A stretch of DNA of 64,000 nucleotides, taken from the NCBI RefSeq assembly GCF_039904985.1, contig NZ_CP157005.1:1612001-1676000 (forward strand), read 5' to 3'. Made by a program: the position numbers and the translations under genes. Under the pieces are notes generated by a model, which saw nothing but the letters and a program-made list of their open reading frames with translations, was not told where the DNA came from and did not search any database. Positions 28,991-39,156 of the stretch are shown here, piece after piece; the first letter of the stretch is position 1; every line of letters begins with the position of its first letter. The DNA comes from Methylomonas sp. AM2-LC (GTDB lineage Bacteria; Pseudomonadota; Gammaproteobacteria; Methylococcales; Methylomonadaceae).

Positions 28991-30403
28991 TTATAAGCTG
29001 TAATACATTTCCAGCTCAACCGGATGAGTGCTCATACGCAGACGTGTAACGTCTTCTTTTTTCAGAGCAATATAACCATCAATAACATCATCGGTAAATA
29101 CGCCGCCTTTGGTTAAGAACTCACGATCTTTATCCAAAGCATCCAGCGCTTCGTCAAATGAGAAAGCAACTTGTGGGATGGCTTTTTCTTCTTCTGGTGG
29201 CAAGTCATATAAGTCTTTATCCATTGCTTCACCGGGGTGAATTTTGTTTTGGATACCATCAAGACCGGCCATTAACATGGCGCTGAATGCCAGATAAGGA
29301 TTAGCGGTTGAATCAGGGAAACGTACTTCGATACGACGACCTTTAGGATTGGTGACGTAAGGAATACGGATAGATGCAGAACGGTTACGCGCTGAATAAG
29401 CCAGCATTACCGGTGCTTCAAAACCTGGTACTAAACGTTTGTAGCTGTTGGTTGAGGCGTTGGTAATCGCGTTAAGGGCTTTAGCGTGTTTAATGATACC
29501 GCCAATGTAATACAGGGCGATTTCAGATAGGCCGCCATACAGGTTGCCAGTAAACAGGTTAACGCCGCCTTTAGCTAATGATTGGTGAACGTGCATACCG
29601 CTGCCGTTGTCACCGACCAATGGTTTTGGCATAAAAGTAGCTGTTTTGCCATAAGCGTGTGCAATGTTGGCAATGACGTATTTCAAGCCAAGAACTTCGT
29701 CAGCTTTTTTTACCAGTGTGTTGAAGCGTACGCCAATTTCACATTGGCCCGCAGTGGCTACTTCGTGGTGATGTACTTCTACGGTTTGACCAATTTCTTC
29801 CAGTACCAAGCACATGGCAGAACGAATATCCTGAAATGAGTCGACTGGTGGTACGGGGAAATAGCCGCCTTTAATACCTGGGCGGTGGCCGGTGTTGCCG
29901 TTGTCATAGGTTTTGGCAGAGTTCCAGCCAGCTTCTTCGGAATCGATTTGATAAGAACAGCCACCCATGCTGCTGTTCCAGCGTACATCATCAAATATAA
30001 AAAATTCATTTTCGGGGCCAAAGAATGCAGTATCGGCGATGCCGGTAGATTGCATATAGGCTTCCGCACGTTTTGCAATGGAACGTGGGTCACGGCTATA
30101 GCCTTGCATGTCTTTAGGTTCGATGATGTCGCAACGCAAAATCAGGGTTTTGTCATCAAAGAAGGGATCCAGAACCGCTGTGCTTGGGTCTGGCATCAGA
30201 ATCATGTCGGATTCGTTGATGTGTTTCCAACCTGCGATAGAAGAACCATCGAACATGTTACCTTCTTCGAAAGTATCAGCATCTATGGTGTGCGCAGGAA
30301 AAGTAACGTGTTGTTCTTTGCCACGGGTATCGCAAAAACGGAAATCAACAAATTTTACGTCGTTTTCCTGAATCATTTTTAGTACATTATCTACTAGTGA
30401 CAT
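28991..30403 (-). CDS. glnA: Glutamine synthetase, type I
   Basis: 470 residues, the length of GS-I-beta enzymes. It makes glutamine from glutamate, ammonium and ATP as a cytosolic dodecamer. Motifs: [18 protein letters not shown] (beta-grasp end), [12 protein letters not shown] (metal ligands), [23 protein letters not shown], and [11 protein letters not shown] with the Tyr that is adenylylated by GlnE. It is transcribed away from the nitrogen-regulated porin and glnK-amtB genes. No sigma-54 element was found in its short upstream region; a sigma-70-like TTGACG is present instead. Confidence 0.97.
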   Translation of the reverse strand: MSLVDNVLKMIQENDVKFVDFRFCDTRGKEQHVTFPAHTIDADTFEEGNMFDGSSIAGWKHINESDMILMPDPSTAVLDPFFDDKTLILRCDIIEPKDMQGYSRDPRSIAKRAEAYMQSTGIADTAFFGPENEFFIFDDVRWNSSMGGCSYQIDSEEAGWNSAKTYDNGNTGHRPGIKGGYFPVPPVDSFQDIRSAMCLVLEEIGQTVEVHHHEVATAGQCEIGVRFNTLVKKADEVLGLKYVIANIAHAYGKTATFMPKPLVGDNGSGMHVHQSLAKGGVNLFTGNLYGGLSEIALYYIGGIIKHAKALNAITNASTNSYKRLVPGFEAPVMLAYSARNRSASIRIPYVTNPKGRRIEVRFPDSTANPYLAFSAMLMAGLDGIQNKIHPGEAMDKDLYDLPPEEEKAIPQVAFSFDEALDALDKDREFLTKGGVFTDDVIDGYIALKKEDVTRLRMSTHPVELEMYYSL

Positions 30404-30450
30404 CGGCCAAAGTCTCCTACAAAAATATTATTATGGTTATGGGTTAAAAC

Positions 30451-30480
30451 AGTATTAACAATAGCATTTTTTGCCGTCAA
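30451..30480 (-). promoter_or_regulatory. Candidate sigma-70 promoter of glnA
   Basis: On the minus strand TTGACG (30480-30475), a 17-base spacer and TAATAC as a weak -10. I looked for GG-N10-GC (sigma-54) in the 150-base spacer and found none. Confidence 0.35.
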
Positions 30481-30485
30481 GAGCT

Positions 30486-30528
30486 ACAAAAAATCAAGCT
30501 CCCAAAGCCGGGGGGCGATGGGAGCTTG
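30486..30528 (-). terminator. Intrinsic terminator of the porin gene
   Basis: CAAGCTCCCA (30495-30504)/TGGGAGCTTG (30519-30528) perfect 10-bp stem; on the minus strand it is followed by ATTTTTTG. It isolates glnA from porin transcription. Confidence 0.88.
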
Positions 30529-30554
30529 AATAAGTAGTTTTACAGCTGAAAAGA

Positions 30555-31970
30555 TTAGAAGGTGACAACCGCGTCAGCCGTAAACAAGACTTGAGTATGT
30601 TGAAAACCACCAGCAAAAGCAGGTGTGTTTGCATAATCAAAGCGAACGTTTGGACGCAGATTTAACCACTTGATAGGTTTGTAAGTCATGCCCGCTGTTA
30701 GCTCGTAATAGCCACTACCCTGGCTGTAACCACCTGCTGATGGTAGATCATAAGCGACAAACGCTGTGCTGTTACATGCATAGTTATAGGGGCTGGCACT
30801 AGATCCAGAGCCATATGTGTTTGCCCCTGCACCGCAGCGACCTGGACCATTTACTCGGAAACCATTGTTGTCACGGAACCATTCTGCACGAATACCTGCG
30901 CCTAGTTTGTCAGTTACATCATAAAGCAAATAGGAGTTTATGCCATACCATTCGGCATTTTGAAGATTACTACTCGCTCCATTGTTGACAGCAATATTTC
31001 CATTGCCAGTGATCACATTATTTGCAAAACCATGGTCATGTTGCAAGATAAGGTGCAATTTGTCAGTAATATTATGTTTACCTACGATACTGTATAAGCC
31101 CCAGAAGCTGCTATTGTTATCTGCTTGGGGACCTGCTGTTGCTGTTACATTTAATGATGTACCTGTGTCGTCGCTTGTCCAAGTGCCGCCACCGAGGAAT
31201 GACCAGGTTGACATGTTGCGATTAAAGTTGCCATCCCAGCCACCAGTTGCGCTGCCTGTAACGGCACCGCCAATTGCGCTCCAATTTGGATTAAATGTAT
31301 AACTGCCCAATACCCCAGTGTGCGTGAAAGGCTCGCCATATTGCATGGTATAGGGTTTGGTGACGAAGAAATTGTCTGGTGACGTTACTACTTCATAGCC
31401 GACAGGTGTGTAAAAATGACCGATTTTAACGCCAAGACCTTCACCCATAGGTAGGTTGAATTCTGCATAGGCGTTTGGCAAGGCTAAACCATAAAATCTA
31501 TCGCCAGTTAGTTTTAGATCCCAGTCTCCTCGTGGAGCTGGTATTCCAGAGTGTGGGTTGAAAGATGGATTGCCATATGCCTGAGTGAATATAGAGTCGC
31601 TACCAAACATAACATCGAAACGACCACCCCAATCGAAAGCATCGCCGCTGGCGGTAATCGATTTTTGTAAGAAAGCATTCAGCTGATTTAGTTGCAATTC
31701 AGAGGTGCGATCCTGAAAAGTTACTGGGCCATTAAAGCCGTCGTGGCGAGCATTATCATTAGCGCTGATACTGGTTTCCAGCCAACCACCCATTTTCAGG
31801 TTATTGTTTTTAAAAAAATTCAATTCATTAATATTATAACCACTGGCTTCCATCAGGCCGGAAGCATTTTTCCAGTCGCCATCTGCGCAAGCGGAGGTGG
31901 CTGTGAAAAGTAACAGTCCTGCAGCACAGGCGCTGTTCAGCTGTTTGGATGATACCGATTTTCGTTTCAT
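30555..31970 (-). CDS. Outer-membrane beta-barrel porin (BBP2/OmpL-like)
   Basis: 471 residues with a signal peptide (cleavage near TSACA). The mature protein opens GDWKNASGLMEASGYN and GWLETSISAND, then alternates aromatic and hydrophilic residues through a full barrel, ending in the C-terminal aromatic VVTF that is recognised by the Bam machinery. Sequence style fits the putative porin family BBP2 (PF07642). Two cysteines in a surface loop (GRCGAG, YNYACN) could pair. Its gene diverges from glnK-amtB, has its own sigma-54-like promoter and its own terminator, so a role in outer-membrane entry of a nitrogen source is plausible (inference). Confidence 0.82.
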   Translation of the reverse strand: MKRKSVSSKQLNSACAAGLLLFTATSACADGDWKNASGLMEASGYNINELNFFKNNNLKMGGWLETSISANDNARHDGFNGPVTFQDRTSELQLNQLNAFLQKSITASGDAFDWGGRFDVMFGSDSIFTQAYGNPSFNPHSGIPAPRGDWDLKLTGDRFYGLALPNAYAEFNLPMGEGLGVKIGHFYTPVGYEVVTSPDNFFVTKPYTMQYGEPFTHTGVLGSYTFNPNWSAIGGAVTGSATGGWDGNFNRNMSTWSFLGGGTWTSDDTGTSLNVTATAGPQADNNSSFWGLYSIVGKHNITDKLHLILQHDHGFANNVITGNGNIAVNNGASSNLQNAEWYGINSYLLYDVTDKLGAGIRAEWFRDNNGFRVNGPGRCGAGANTYGSGSSASPYNYACNSTAFVAYDLPSAGGYSQGSGYYELTAGMTYKPIKWLNLRPNVRFDYANTPAFAGGFQHTQVLFTADAVVTF

Positions 31971-32010
31971 GGTGATTTTCCTCTTGTTGTATAAACTACT
32001 GAAAAACTTA

Positions 32011-32027
32011 AAGCATTATTCAGGCCA
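32011..32027 (-). promoter_or_regulatory. Sigma-54 promoter of the porin gene
   Basis: Minus strand reads TGGCCTGAATAATGCTT: the GG and GC of the -24/-12 elements are separated by exactly 10 bases, as the consensus TGGCAC-N5-TTGC requires. It lies about 40 bases upstream of the start codon. Confidence 0.65.
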
Positions 32028-32089
32028 ACTTTAATTTATTAATAATCAATAAGATAGCATGTGCTTATGGGGTGTGTTTTGCTTCATGA

Positions 32090-32115
32090 TGGTGCATATT
32101 TGTGTTGGCGCACCA
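32090..32115. promoter_or_regulatory. Inverted TGGTGC/GCACCA half-sites
   Basis: TGGTGC (32090-32095) and GCACCA (32110-32115) form an inverted pair made of NtrC half-site words, 60-90 bases upstream of the porin promoter. The order is reversed relative to a classical NtrC dyad, so binding is uncertain. A further lone GCACCA occurs at 32393-32398. Confidence 0.35.
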
Positions 32116-32524
32116 AGTCAATGCATGATTTATTGGTGTTTTAGTAGAAAAAAACGACAAAATGTCAGCCAAAAGAGACAGAATATATTTTTTTAACATA
32201 AAGTCAATTGTTTGAAATCGATAGTAGTCAATACATTTATTGTATTGAGAAATAATTGATAATGGAATTTTTTTTACAGTTAGAATTATTTTTAATATTA
32301 TGATTAGTAATCAATGCATTGAAAATAATTATTAGCGTATCCGACTGAATATAATTAGTGTTGCATCTAAGTTGACTGGTTTTGTTTTTATTGCACCAAT
32401 ATTAGGCGGTATTTGGTTTTTTTGGCGTTCCGGGAATTTAAGCCCCGATTTGGGTAGTTTTTAGGCGTAACTCAAGTGAGTGATATAGTCTAAATGTTTG
32501 TTTGTGGTGCGCGATGTTTTTTTA

Positions 32525-32541
32525 TGCACCATATTTGTGCA
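32525..32541. promoter_or_regulatory. NtrC-like enhancer site
   Basis: TGCACCATATTTGTGCA matches the 17-base NtrC consensus TGCACCAAAATGGTGCA at 14 positions. It lies about 60 bases upstream of the -24 element of the glnK promoter, a normal enhancer distance. Confidence 0.65.
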
Positions 32542-32563
32542 AATGCATGAAGTTTTACAGTGA

Positions 32564-33004
<441 letters not shown>

Positions 33005-33019
33005 TATTAGGAGAAACAT

Positions 33020-34411
33020 ATGAAACGATTGTTAACTATCTCGGCTTTAATGGCATTGGCTGTTTATTCCGGCGTTTGTTCTGCAGAAGATGTAGCTGCA
33101 CCCACTATTAATAAAGGTGATACTGCTTGGGTAATGATCTCAACAGTATTGGTTATATTAATGGTAATTCCTGGATTGGCTTTATTTTATGGCGGTATGG
33201 TAAGAGCCAAAAATATGCTGTCTATTTTGATGCAAGTGTTTGTTATTTTTGCTTTAACCTCAATTTTATGGGCTGTCTATGGTTACAGTATTGCCTTTAC
33301 AGAAGGTAATGCGTTTTATGGTGGCTTAAGTAAGTTATTCCTAAAAGGAGTAACACCTGACTCAATGGCTGCAACCTTTAGTAAAGGTGTTGCCATCCCT
33401 GAGTATGCTTATATCGCATTCCAGTTAACTTTTTCCGCGATTACACCTGCATTAATAATTGGTGCTTTTGCTGAGCGGGTTAAATTTTCTGCCATCCTGG
33501 TATTTACCATTATATGGTTTACATTTTCTTATTTGCCCATTGCGCATATGGTTTGGTATTGGACTGGTCCTGATGCTTATACCGATGCTGCTGCTGCCGA
33601 GAAAGCGACAGCCACTGCTGGTTTTATTTTTCAGAAAGGCGCATTGGACTTTGCGGGTGGTACCGTTGTACATATCAACGCCGGTATTGCTGGTTTAGTT
33701 GGCTGCTTGGTTGTGGGCAAACGTATTGGCTTTAAAAAAGAGTCTTTTGCGCCACATAGCGTTACTATGAGTATGATTGGTGCTTCTTTATTGTGGGTAG
33801 GCTGGTTTGGCTTTAACGTAGGATCCAATTTGGAAGCTAATGGTTTGGCAACATTAGTGTTCGTAAACACCTTGTTAGCAACTGCTGCAGCCACCTTGTC
33901 TTGGGTTGCTGCTGAATGGGTGGCGCGTGGCAAACCGAGTATGTTAGGTGGTGCTTCTGGTGCCGTAGCTGGTCTGGTTGCCATCACCCCTGCTTGTGGA
34001 TGGGCTGGCCCTATGGGCTCCATTTTTCTGGGGCTGGCTGTCGGTGTGATTTGTTTCTGGTCTGTCAGCAGTTTGAAAAACCTGCTGGGTTATGATGATT
34101 CACTGGATGCGTTTGGTGTACACTGTGTAGGTGGTATCTTTGGCGCATTAGGTACTGCAGTGGTTGCCAACCCTGCGTTTGGCGGTACTGGCGTTTGGGA
34201 CTATGTCGCTAATGCTGTAGCTGAATATAATTTTTCTGCACAATTAACCAGTCAAGTCTGGGGTGTGGGTATTTCTCTGGTCTGGTCGTCTGTGGTCTCC
34301 TTTATAGCTTTTAAACTGATTGATATCACTATCGGCTTGAGAGTGACAGAAATGGTTGAACGTGAAGGTCTCGATCTTAACGAACACGGCGAATCAGCTT
34401 ATCATTCATAA
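33020..34411 (+). CDS. amtB: Ammonium transporter AmtB, copy 1
   Basis: 463 residues: a signal peptide (ending VCSAED) and eleven transmembrane helices. The twin-His pore is in VVHINAGIAGLVG and FGVHCVGGIFGAL. Conserved blocks include WVMISTVLVILMVIPGLALF, GGMVRAKNMLS, and the C-terminal GlnK-docking tail ending GLDLNEHGESAYHS. It conducts ammonium across the inner membrane at low nitrogen supply and is blocked by GlnK. It is second in the glnK-amtB operon, which ends with a terminator. Confidence 0.96.
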   Translation: MKRLLTISALMALAVYSGVCSAEDVAAPTINKGDTAWVMISTVLVILMVIPGLALFYGGMVRAKNMLSILMQVFVIFALTSILWAVYGYSIAFTEGNAFYGGLSKLFLKGVTPDSMAATFSKGVAIPEYAYIAFQLTFSAITPALIIGAFAERVKFSAILVFTIIWFTFSYLPIAHMVWYWTGPDAYTDAAAAEKATATAGFIFQKGALDFAGGTVVHINAGIAGLVGCLVVGKRIGFKKESFAPHSVTMSMIGASLLWVGWFGFNVGSNLEANGLATLVFVNTLLATAAATLSWVAAEWVARGKPSMLGGASGAVAGLVAITPACGWAGPMGSIFLGLAVGVICFWSVSSLKNLLGYDDSLDAFGVHCVGGIFGALGTAVVANPAFGGTGVWDYVANAVAEYNFSAQLTSQVWGVGISLVWSSVVSFIAFKLIDITIGLRVTEMVEREGLDLNEHGESAYHS

Positions 34412-34435
34412 GCTGTTTCATTAGGCCTGAATTAG

Positions 34436-34469
34436 CAGCGGGTTCGTTGGAAGACGCCCCGCTGTTTTT
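34436..34469 (+). terminator. Intrinsic terminator after amtB copy 1
   Basis: CAGCGGG (34436-34442)/CCCGCTG (34458-34464) followed by five T residues; separates the first glnK-amtB pair from the second. Confidence 0.82.
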
Positions 34470-34527
34470 ATTTATTACTACATTAGTTGTGCGTTTTAAG
34501 TAATAATTCTTTATTATTATAAGATGA

Positions 34528-34899
<372 letters not shown>

Positions 34900-34934
34900 T
34901 CTTTTATTTCGATCCATTTCGAGAGCGATTGATT

Positions 34935-34985
34935 AAAATCGCCGATGCCTGCGGCGTTCCCGTTGGCATCGGCGATTTTGTTGTT
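34935..34985 (+). terminator. Long perfect hairpin between P-II copy 2 and amtB copy 2
   Basis: A 15-bp perfect stem, AAAATCGCCGATGCC (34935-34949)/GGCATCGGCGATTTT (34965-34979), with a 15-base loop and a T-rich tail (TTTTGTTGTTTT). It probably terminates or attenuates transcription from the P-II gene into amtB. Confidence 0.8.
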
Positions 34986-35019
34986 TTAGCTGTCAGATAA
35001 TGGACGCAACATTCAGTAT

Positions 35020-36309
35020 ATGGATTTAAGTATGAAAATAATAATAATGATGGGTTTGTTATTAATGCCCACAATAAGCTCAGCACAAGAAATTAATCAG
35101 GCTAACACTGCGTGGGTATTAACCGCTACAGCTCTGGTGTTATTTATGACCCTGCCTGGGTTATCGTTATTTTATGCCGGTTTGGTAAGAAGTAAAAACG
35201 TACTATCTGTCATGATGCAATGTTTTGCTATTACATGTCTGGTTTCCTTGTTATGGTTGGCTGGTGTATATAGTTTTATTTTTGCCGATGGTGGAGAGTT
35301 ACAAAATCTTATTGGCGGAGCCAGTAAAGCTTTTCTGCCCGGTATGGGTACCGGTGCTTTGATTGGTGATATTCCTGAATCTGTGTTTTTTATGTTTCAG
35401 ATGACGTTTGCCATTATTACCCCAGCCTTAATTGTTGGTGCATTTGCTGAGCGCATGAAATTTTCGGCGATGCTTTGGTTTAGCGGTTTATGGCTGATTA
35501 TCGTGTATATGCCTATTTGTCATTGGATCTGGGGAAATGGTTGGCTGGCGCAACTTGGGGTAAAGGATTTTGCTGGTGGTATTGTCATACATGTTAATGC
35601 GGGAGTTGCCGCACTGGTTTCCGCCTTGGTATTGGGTTCCCGTAACGGTTTTCCTACCACGCAAATGGCTCCACATAATATGACCATGGTCGTTACCGGA
35701 GCGGGTATGTTGTGGTTTGGATGGTTTGGTTTTAATGGTGGTAGTGCTCTTAAAGCTGATGGCTCGGCGGGTTTGGCCATTGCTGTAACGCATATCGCTG
35801 CCGCAGCGGGTTCATTGACATGGATGGCCATAGAGTGGGTGCGATTTGGCAAACCCAGCGTGTTAGGTATTGTGACTGGTATGGTGGCAGGTCTAGGTAC
35901 TATTACACCTGCATCGGGTTATGTTGGGCCTTTGGGGGGCTTGGTTATTGGGTTAATTGCGGGCGCTGCCTGCTTTTGTGCCACCCAATACATAAAACGC
36001 GTTTTAAAAATTGACGATACTTTGGATGTGTTTCCTGTACATGGCGTAGGTGGAGCAATCGGCTCGGTATTGACCGGCGTGTTTGCTGCAGAAAGTCTGG
36101 GCGGTTTGGGGCTTAATGGTGTATCCATATTTCAACAGGTGGAAATACAGTTACTAGGGGTACTGGTTACGGTAGTTTGGAGTGGTTTGTTTAGTTACCT
36201 GATTCTAAAAGCACTGGATAAATTTATAGGCTTACGTGTGAGTGCCGATGAAGAAGTACAGGGTCTGGACATTGCTCTGCATGAGGAAACCGGATATTAC
36301 AACTTATAA
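35020..36309 (+). CDS. amtB: Ammonium transporter AmtB, copy 2
   Basis: 429 residues from ATG 35020 (ATG 35032 is an alternative). A short signal peptide ends ISSAQ. Eleven transmembrane helices carry the twin His in IVIHVNAGVAALVS and FPVHGVGGAIGSVL, and the C-terminal tail ends GLDIALHEETGYYNL. It is clearly paralogous to copy 1 but diverged, and shorter between helices 4 and 5. The upstream hairpin implies lower or conditional expression relative to its P-II gene. Confidence 0.95.
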   Translation: MDLSMKIIIMMGLLLMPTISSAQEINQANTAWVLTATALVLFMTLPGLSLFYAGLVRSKNVLSVMMQCFAITCLVSLLWLAGVYSFIFADGGELQNLIGGASKAFLPGMGTGALIGDIPESVFFMFQMTFAIITPALIVGAFAERMKFSAMLWFSGLWLIIVYMPICHWIWGNGWLAQLGVKDFAGGIVIHVNAGVAALVSALVLGSRNGFPTTQMAPHNMTMVVTGAGMLWFGWFGFNGGSALKADGSAGLAIAVTHIAAAAGSLTWMAIEWVRFGKPSVLGIVTGMVAGLGTITPASGYVGPLGGLVIGLIAGAACFCATQYIKRVLKIDDTLDVFPVHGVGGAIGSVLTGVFAAESLGGLGLNGVSIFQQVEIQLLGVLVTVVWSGLFSYLILKALDKFIGLRVSADEEVQGLDIALHEETGYYNL

Positions 36310-36329
36310 TAATATACTCTCGGCCCATT

Positions 36330-36425
36330 AAATTTGGCGTTGGGGTGTTCCCTCAGAGGACGCCGTAAATACATCCGTGCAGGTTTGACGCCAGCTCCAT
36401 GCTGGCGACACCTCTGCCGAAATTT
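36330..36425. repeat. Nested inverted-repeat element (REP/MITE-like)
   Basis: A ~96-base element with three nested inverted arms: outer AAATTTGGC (36330-36338)/GCCGAAATTT (36416-36425), middle CAGAGG (36354-36359)/CCTCTG (36411-36416), inner GCCAGC (36390-36395)/GCTGGC (36401-36406). It is GC-rich compared with flanking sequence and intergenic, the usual look of a dispersed palindromic repeat. No second copy was seen in this window. Confidence 0.5.
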
Positions 36426-36464
36426 GAAGTGTTATGATCATAATTGCTGATTCAAGAAAAAACT

Positions 36465-37229
36465 ATGCCTATTACTCTGAATGAACTTGAAAAAATAGTA
36501 CGTGCCGCCGGTCAGGTGGCAATGACTTATTTCGGGGATTTAAACACACTGGCCATCAATAAAAAAAGTGCTCGTGATTTAGTCACTGACGCTGATGTAG
36601 CTGTAGAGCAATATTTGAAGTCTGCGTTGGCTGATCAGTGTCCCGAATATGGTTTTTGGGGTGAGGAAAGCGGACAAAGTGCCAACCAGATTAACCGCTG
36701 GATCGTCGATCCAATTGATGGTACACATTCGTTTTCGAAAGGCCAGTATTTCTGGAGTATCAGTGTAGCGTTGGAGATTGCCGGTAATTTGCAGCTAGGA
36801 GTGGTGTATGCGCCAGCCCTGGATGACTATTACGCGGCAGAAGCAGGCCAGGGTAGTTGGAAAAATGGTCGCCCCATTCATGTTTCAACAGAAACCGAAT
36901 TGGCTAATAGCATGATTTCTACTGGTTTTGCCTGCTTACGCTCTTATTTGCAAGAAAACAATTTACAGCGCTTTTGTCGTATTGCGCAACTGACCACCGG
37001 GCAACGGCGCTTCGGTTCCGCCGCGTTGGATTTATGTTTGGTAGCCGATGGTCAGGTTGATGCGTTTTGGGAGCAGGAGCTTAATTTGTATGATGTGGCT
37101 GCCGGGGCTTTGATAGCGCGAGAAGCGGGCGGCAGTATTACCGATTTTACTGGTCAGGAAGGTGTGTTTCCTAAACAAATTTTGGCTACTAACGGTAAGA
37201 TATTGGCTGAGTTATTGCCATTAATGTGA
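36465..37229 (+). CDS. Inositol monophosphatase-family phosphatase (HisN-like)
   Basis: 254 residues from ATG 36465; an upstream TTG would add seven residues. It has the family metal motifs: GEESG near residue 67, WIVDPIDGTHSFSKG near 83-97, and LYDVAAGALIAREAGG near 208-223. Such Mg-dependent enzymes hydrolyse small phosphomonoesters. The WIVDPIDGTHSF form and length are common among bacterial histidinol-phosphatases of the IMPase type, but inositol-1-phosphatase or CysQ-like activity cannot be excluded. It is a single gene. Confidence 0.88.
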   Translation: MPITLNELEKIVRAAGQVAMTYFGDLNTLAINKKSARDLVTDADVAVEQYLKSALADQCPEYGFWGEESGQSANQINRWIVDPIDGTHSFSKGQYFWSISVALEIAGNLQLGVVYAPALDDYYAAEAGQGSWKNGRPIHVSTETELANSMISTGFACLRSYLQENNLQRFCRIAQLTTGQRRFGSAALDLCLVADGQVDAFWEQELNLYDVAAGALIAREAGGSITDFTGQEGVFPKQILATNGKILAELLPLM

Positions 37230-37238
37230 TAAGCATCA

Positions 37239-37283
37239 GAAAGTTCGTTCGTCCTTAGTCTGTTTAGGGATGAGTGAACTTTC
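37239..37283 (+). terminator. Hairpin after the HisN-like gene
   Basis: 16-base arms GAAAGTTCGTTCGTCC (37239-37254) and GGATGAGTGAACTTTC (37268-37283) pair with three G-T/A-C type mismatches and a 13-base loop, followed by CTTGTTTG. It starts 10 bases after the stop and is a possible terminator with a poor T-run. Confidence 0.5.
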
Positions 37284-37438
37284 TTGTTTGCTAACTGCTT
37301 CTGATTTAGGATGCGTAGGATGGTAGGTAACAAACTGTATCTTACGCGATTCAAGCAATATTAACGATTTACCATGATGCGTGTTCCGCACCCTGTTATA
37401 CGCGTGTTTGCGATTGATGATCAATTAGGTTTGCTGAA

Positions 37439-38236
37439 TCATTCCGGGCCGTTAACCAATTTATCTACAGTTACCTGCATGCTCAATGGATACAGAGCGG
37501 GGCCGAATTGTGTAAAAACTGCGACATCAGCGGCGTCACGACCATAGGCAATGGTTACCCTGCCACCTACTGGTTGCGCTTGGGTGGGATCAAAACTATA
37601 CCAGCGACCACCTACATAGGCTTCAAACCAAGCATGGAAATCCATGGGTTTTAGGCCATATAAATAACCCACGACCATGCGTGCGGGAATGCACAAGCCT
37701 CTGCATAAAGCGATGCCTAGGTGCGCCAGCTCTCGGCACACGCCTTCTTGTTGTTGATTCACTTCAACAGCGGACAACTGGAAATGCATAGAATCAGGGT
37801 TGAAACGAATATTACTGCGTATCCATTCGTTAATGGCGGCAACCTGATCGTAACCTGGGTTTACTCCATTTACGATTTGTTGACCAAGGTCTATAAATCT
37901 ATCCGATTCACAATAACGGGTTGGTAACAAGTACGTCAACACATGGTCGGGCAAATGTTGTACATCAACATAAGGTGCGCCTGGACAAACATCCAGATTA
38001 TCTGCAGTTAGAATATCTGCCGAGGTACGGATGCTAAATTCACCGGGTTGGGCTATCAGTCTTTGGCAGAGGTTGCCATAACTATCCGTATATTCGAGTG
38101 GCAGCACACTGGGATTAAAAGTGTATGATTCTCTTGCTACCCATTGCTGATCACCACTACGTGGTCTCAGCATTAGAATAAATGGCGTTGGAACTGAAAC
38201 ATCAAAGTTTATAGTACATCCAGTGCGGAGCCACAC
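37439..38236 (-). CDS. Transglutaminase-like domain protein
   Basis: 265 residues. The N-terminal ~130 residues form a beta-rich domain usual in this family. The papain-like transglutaminase core follows, with Cys in [17 protein letters not shown] (~residue 166), His in [19 protein letters not shown] (~203) and Asp in the same block. It resembles bacterial transglutaminase-like proteins that act as peptidases or amidases, often near glutamate-ligase or alpha-E genes; those are absent here. There is no signal peptide. The gene lies 62 bases downstream of the formyltransferase-like gene and is likely co-transcribed. Confidence 0.8.
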   Translation of the reverse strand: MWLRTGCTINFDVSVPTPFILMLRPRSGDQQWVARESYTFNPSVLPLEYTDSYGNLCQRLIAQPGEFSIRTSADILTADNLDVCPGAPYVDVQHLPDHVLTYLLPTRYCESDRFIDLGQQIVNGVNPGYDQVAAINEWIRSNIRFNPDSMHFQLSAVEVNQQQEGVCRELAHLGIALCRGLCIPARMVVGYLYGLKPMDFHAWFEAYVGGRWYSFDPTQAQPVGGRVTIAYGRDAADVAVFTQFGPALYPLSMQVTVDKLVNGPE

Positions 38237-38298
38237 AGTTATATTCCTTTTGTAGTTAAAATCAGTGGTTTGTAGTTACTTAATAGCAATTAATAGAG

Positions 38299-39156
38299 CT
38301 AATTCGCCATGGCAGTGGCAATAATATGCGCGGGAACATGTTCGCAATCCAGCAACCCCAGATAGCCATCGACCGCTGCTACGACTAGTGTTCTGTTAAA
38401 AACATGGACTACGTGGCCCGGAGGGAAATGATGTACTTCCGGCCAGCCGACTGCTCTTTTCACCACAAACCAGTTATTGTTGAGATTCGCCATACTTTCT
38501 GTGCTGCCATAAGCGCGAATATGGCGTAAAACCTGTTCGACAGGTTGATTAAAATTAATACATCTATCTTGAAAGCTGATTTTTTGCCAATAGTGACCTG
38601 CAGCTTGTGGCTGGGCTTGTTCCCATAGTGGCACAAAGTCTCTAGCCACCCGGCTAGCCAAGGTTTTGGCAGCCATTTGAATTTTCAAATCCATACTTTC
38701 GTGACATTCATCCGCTTGTAACGGAAAGTGTTCGGAAGCCAGAATATCACCCTGGTCAATTTCTGATGAAACTTGATGGCAAGTAATCCCCCATGTGGGG
38801 CGGTTTTCTAAAATAGCGCGACATGCAGGGTAGGGGCCGCGTCCATCTGGGAGTGGTGACGAATGAAAATTGACCGCATAGCGTAAATAGGGTCGCCAAT
38901 CGTGTATTTTCCAATCATAGCTGGCGACGATTAATGCTTCACAACCCTGGCTCTGCAAGTCCGCCAAGTCTCGGATACTCATGCGCGATAACTGAATTGC
39001 AGCCTGTTGTTGCTGGGCGAAATTAATCACAGCCTGCTGATTGGAAAGCGGATGGCTCATGGGGACGGTAAATAGTTTCAACGGTTCCCAGCCAGCGCTG
39101 ACAAACGCTTCAAACACCCCAAGAAAACGATCTGTAGCAGTTATGGCAAATTTCAT
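38299..39156 (-). CDS. Formyltransferase family protein (methionyl-tRNA formyltransferase-like)
   Basis: 285 residues with the formyltransferase fold. The catalytic Asn-x-His is in AVNFHSSPLPDGRGPYPACR (~residues 93-112), and the catalytic Asp is in SEIDQGDILASEHFPL (~140-155). The C-terminal third (after ~205) resembles the Fmt C-terminal beta domain only loosely. True Fmt is about 310 residues and sits with def, so this is more likely a formyl transferase or hydrolase on another amine. The fds formate dehydrogenase operon lies upstream on the same strand but is separated by a terminator and a repeat. Confidence 0.78.
   Translation of the reverse strand: MKFAITATDRFLGVFEAFVSAGWEPLKLFTVPMSHPLSNQQAVINFAQQQQAAIQLSRMSIRDLADLQSQGCEALIVASYDWKIHDWRPYLRYAVNFHSSPLPDGRGPYPACRAILENRPTWGITCHQVSSEIDQGDILASEHFPLQADECHESMDLKIQMAAKTLASRVARDFVPLWEQAQPQAAGHYWQKISFQDRCINFNQPVEQVLRHIRAYGSTESMANLNNNWFVVKRAVGWPEVHHFPPGHVVHVFNRTLVVAAVDGYLGLLDCEHVPAHIIATAMAN

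Noticed and set aside
30404..30554. Sigma-54 promoter for glnA
   Set aside because: No GG-N10-GC pair occurs on the glnA strand in this spacer.
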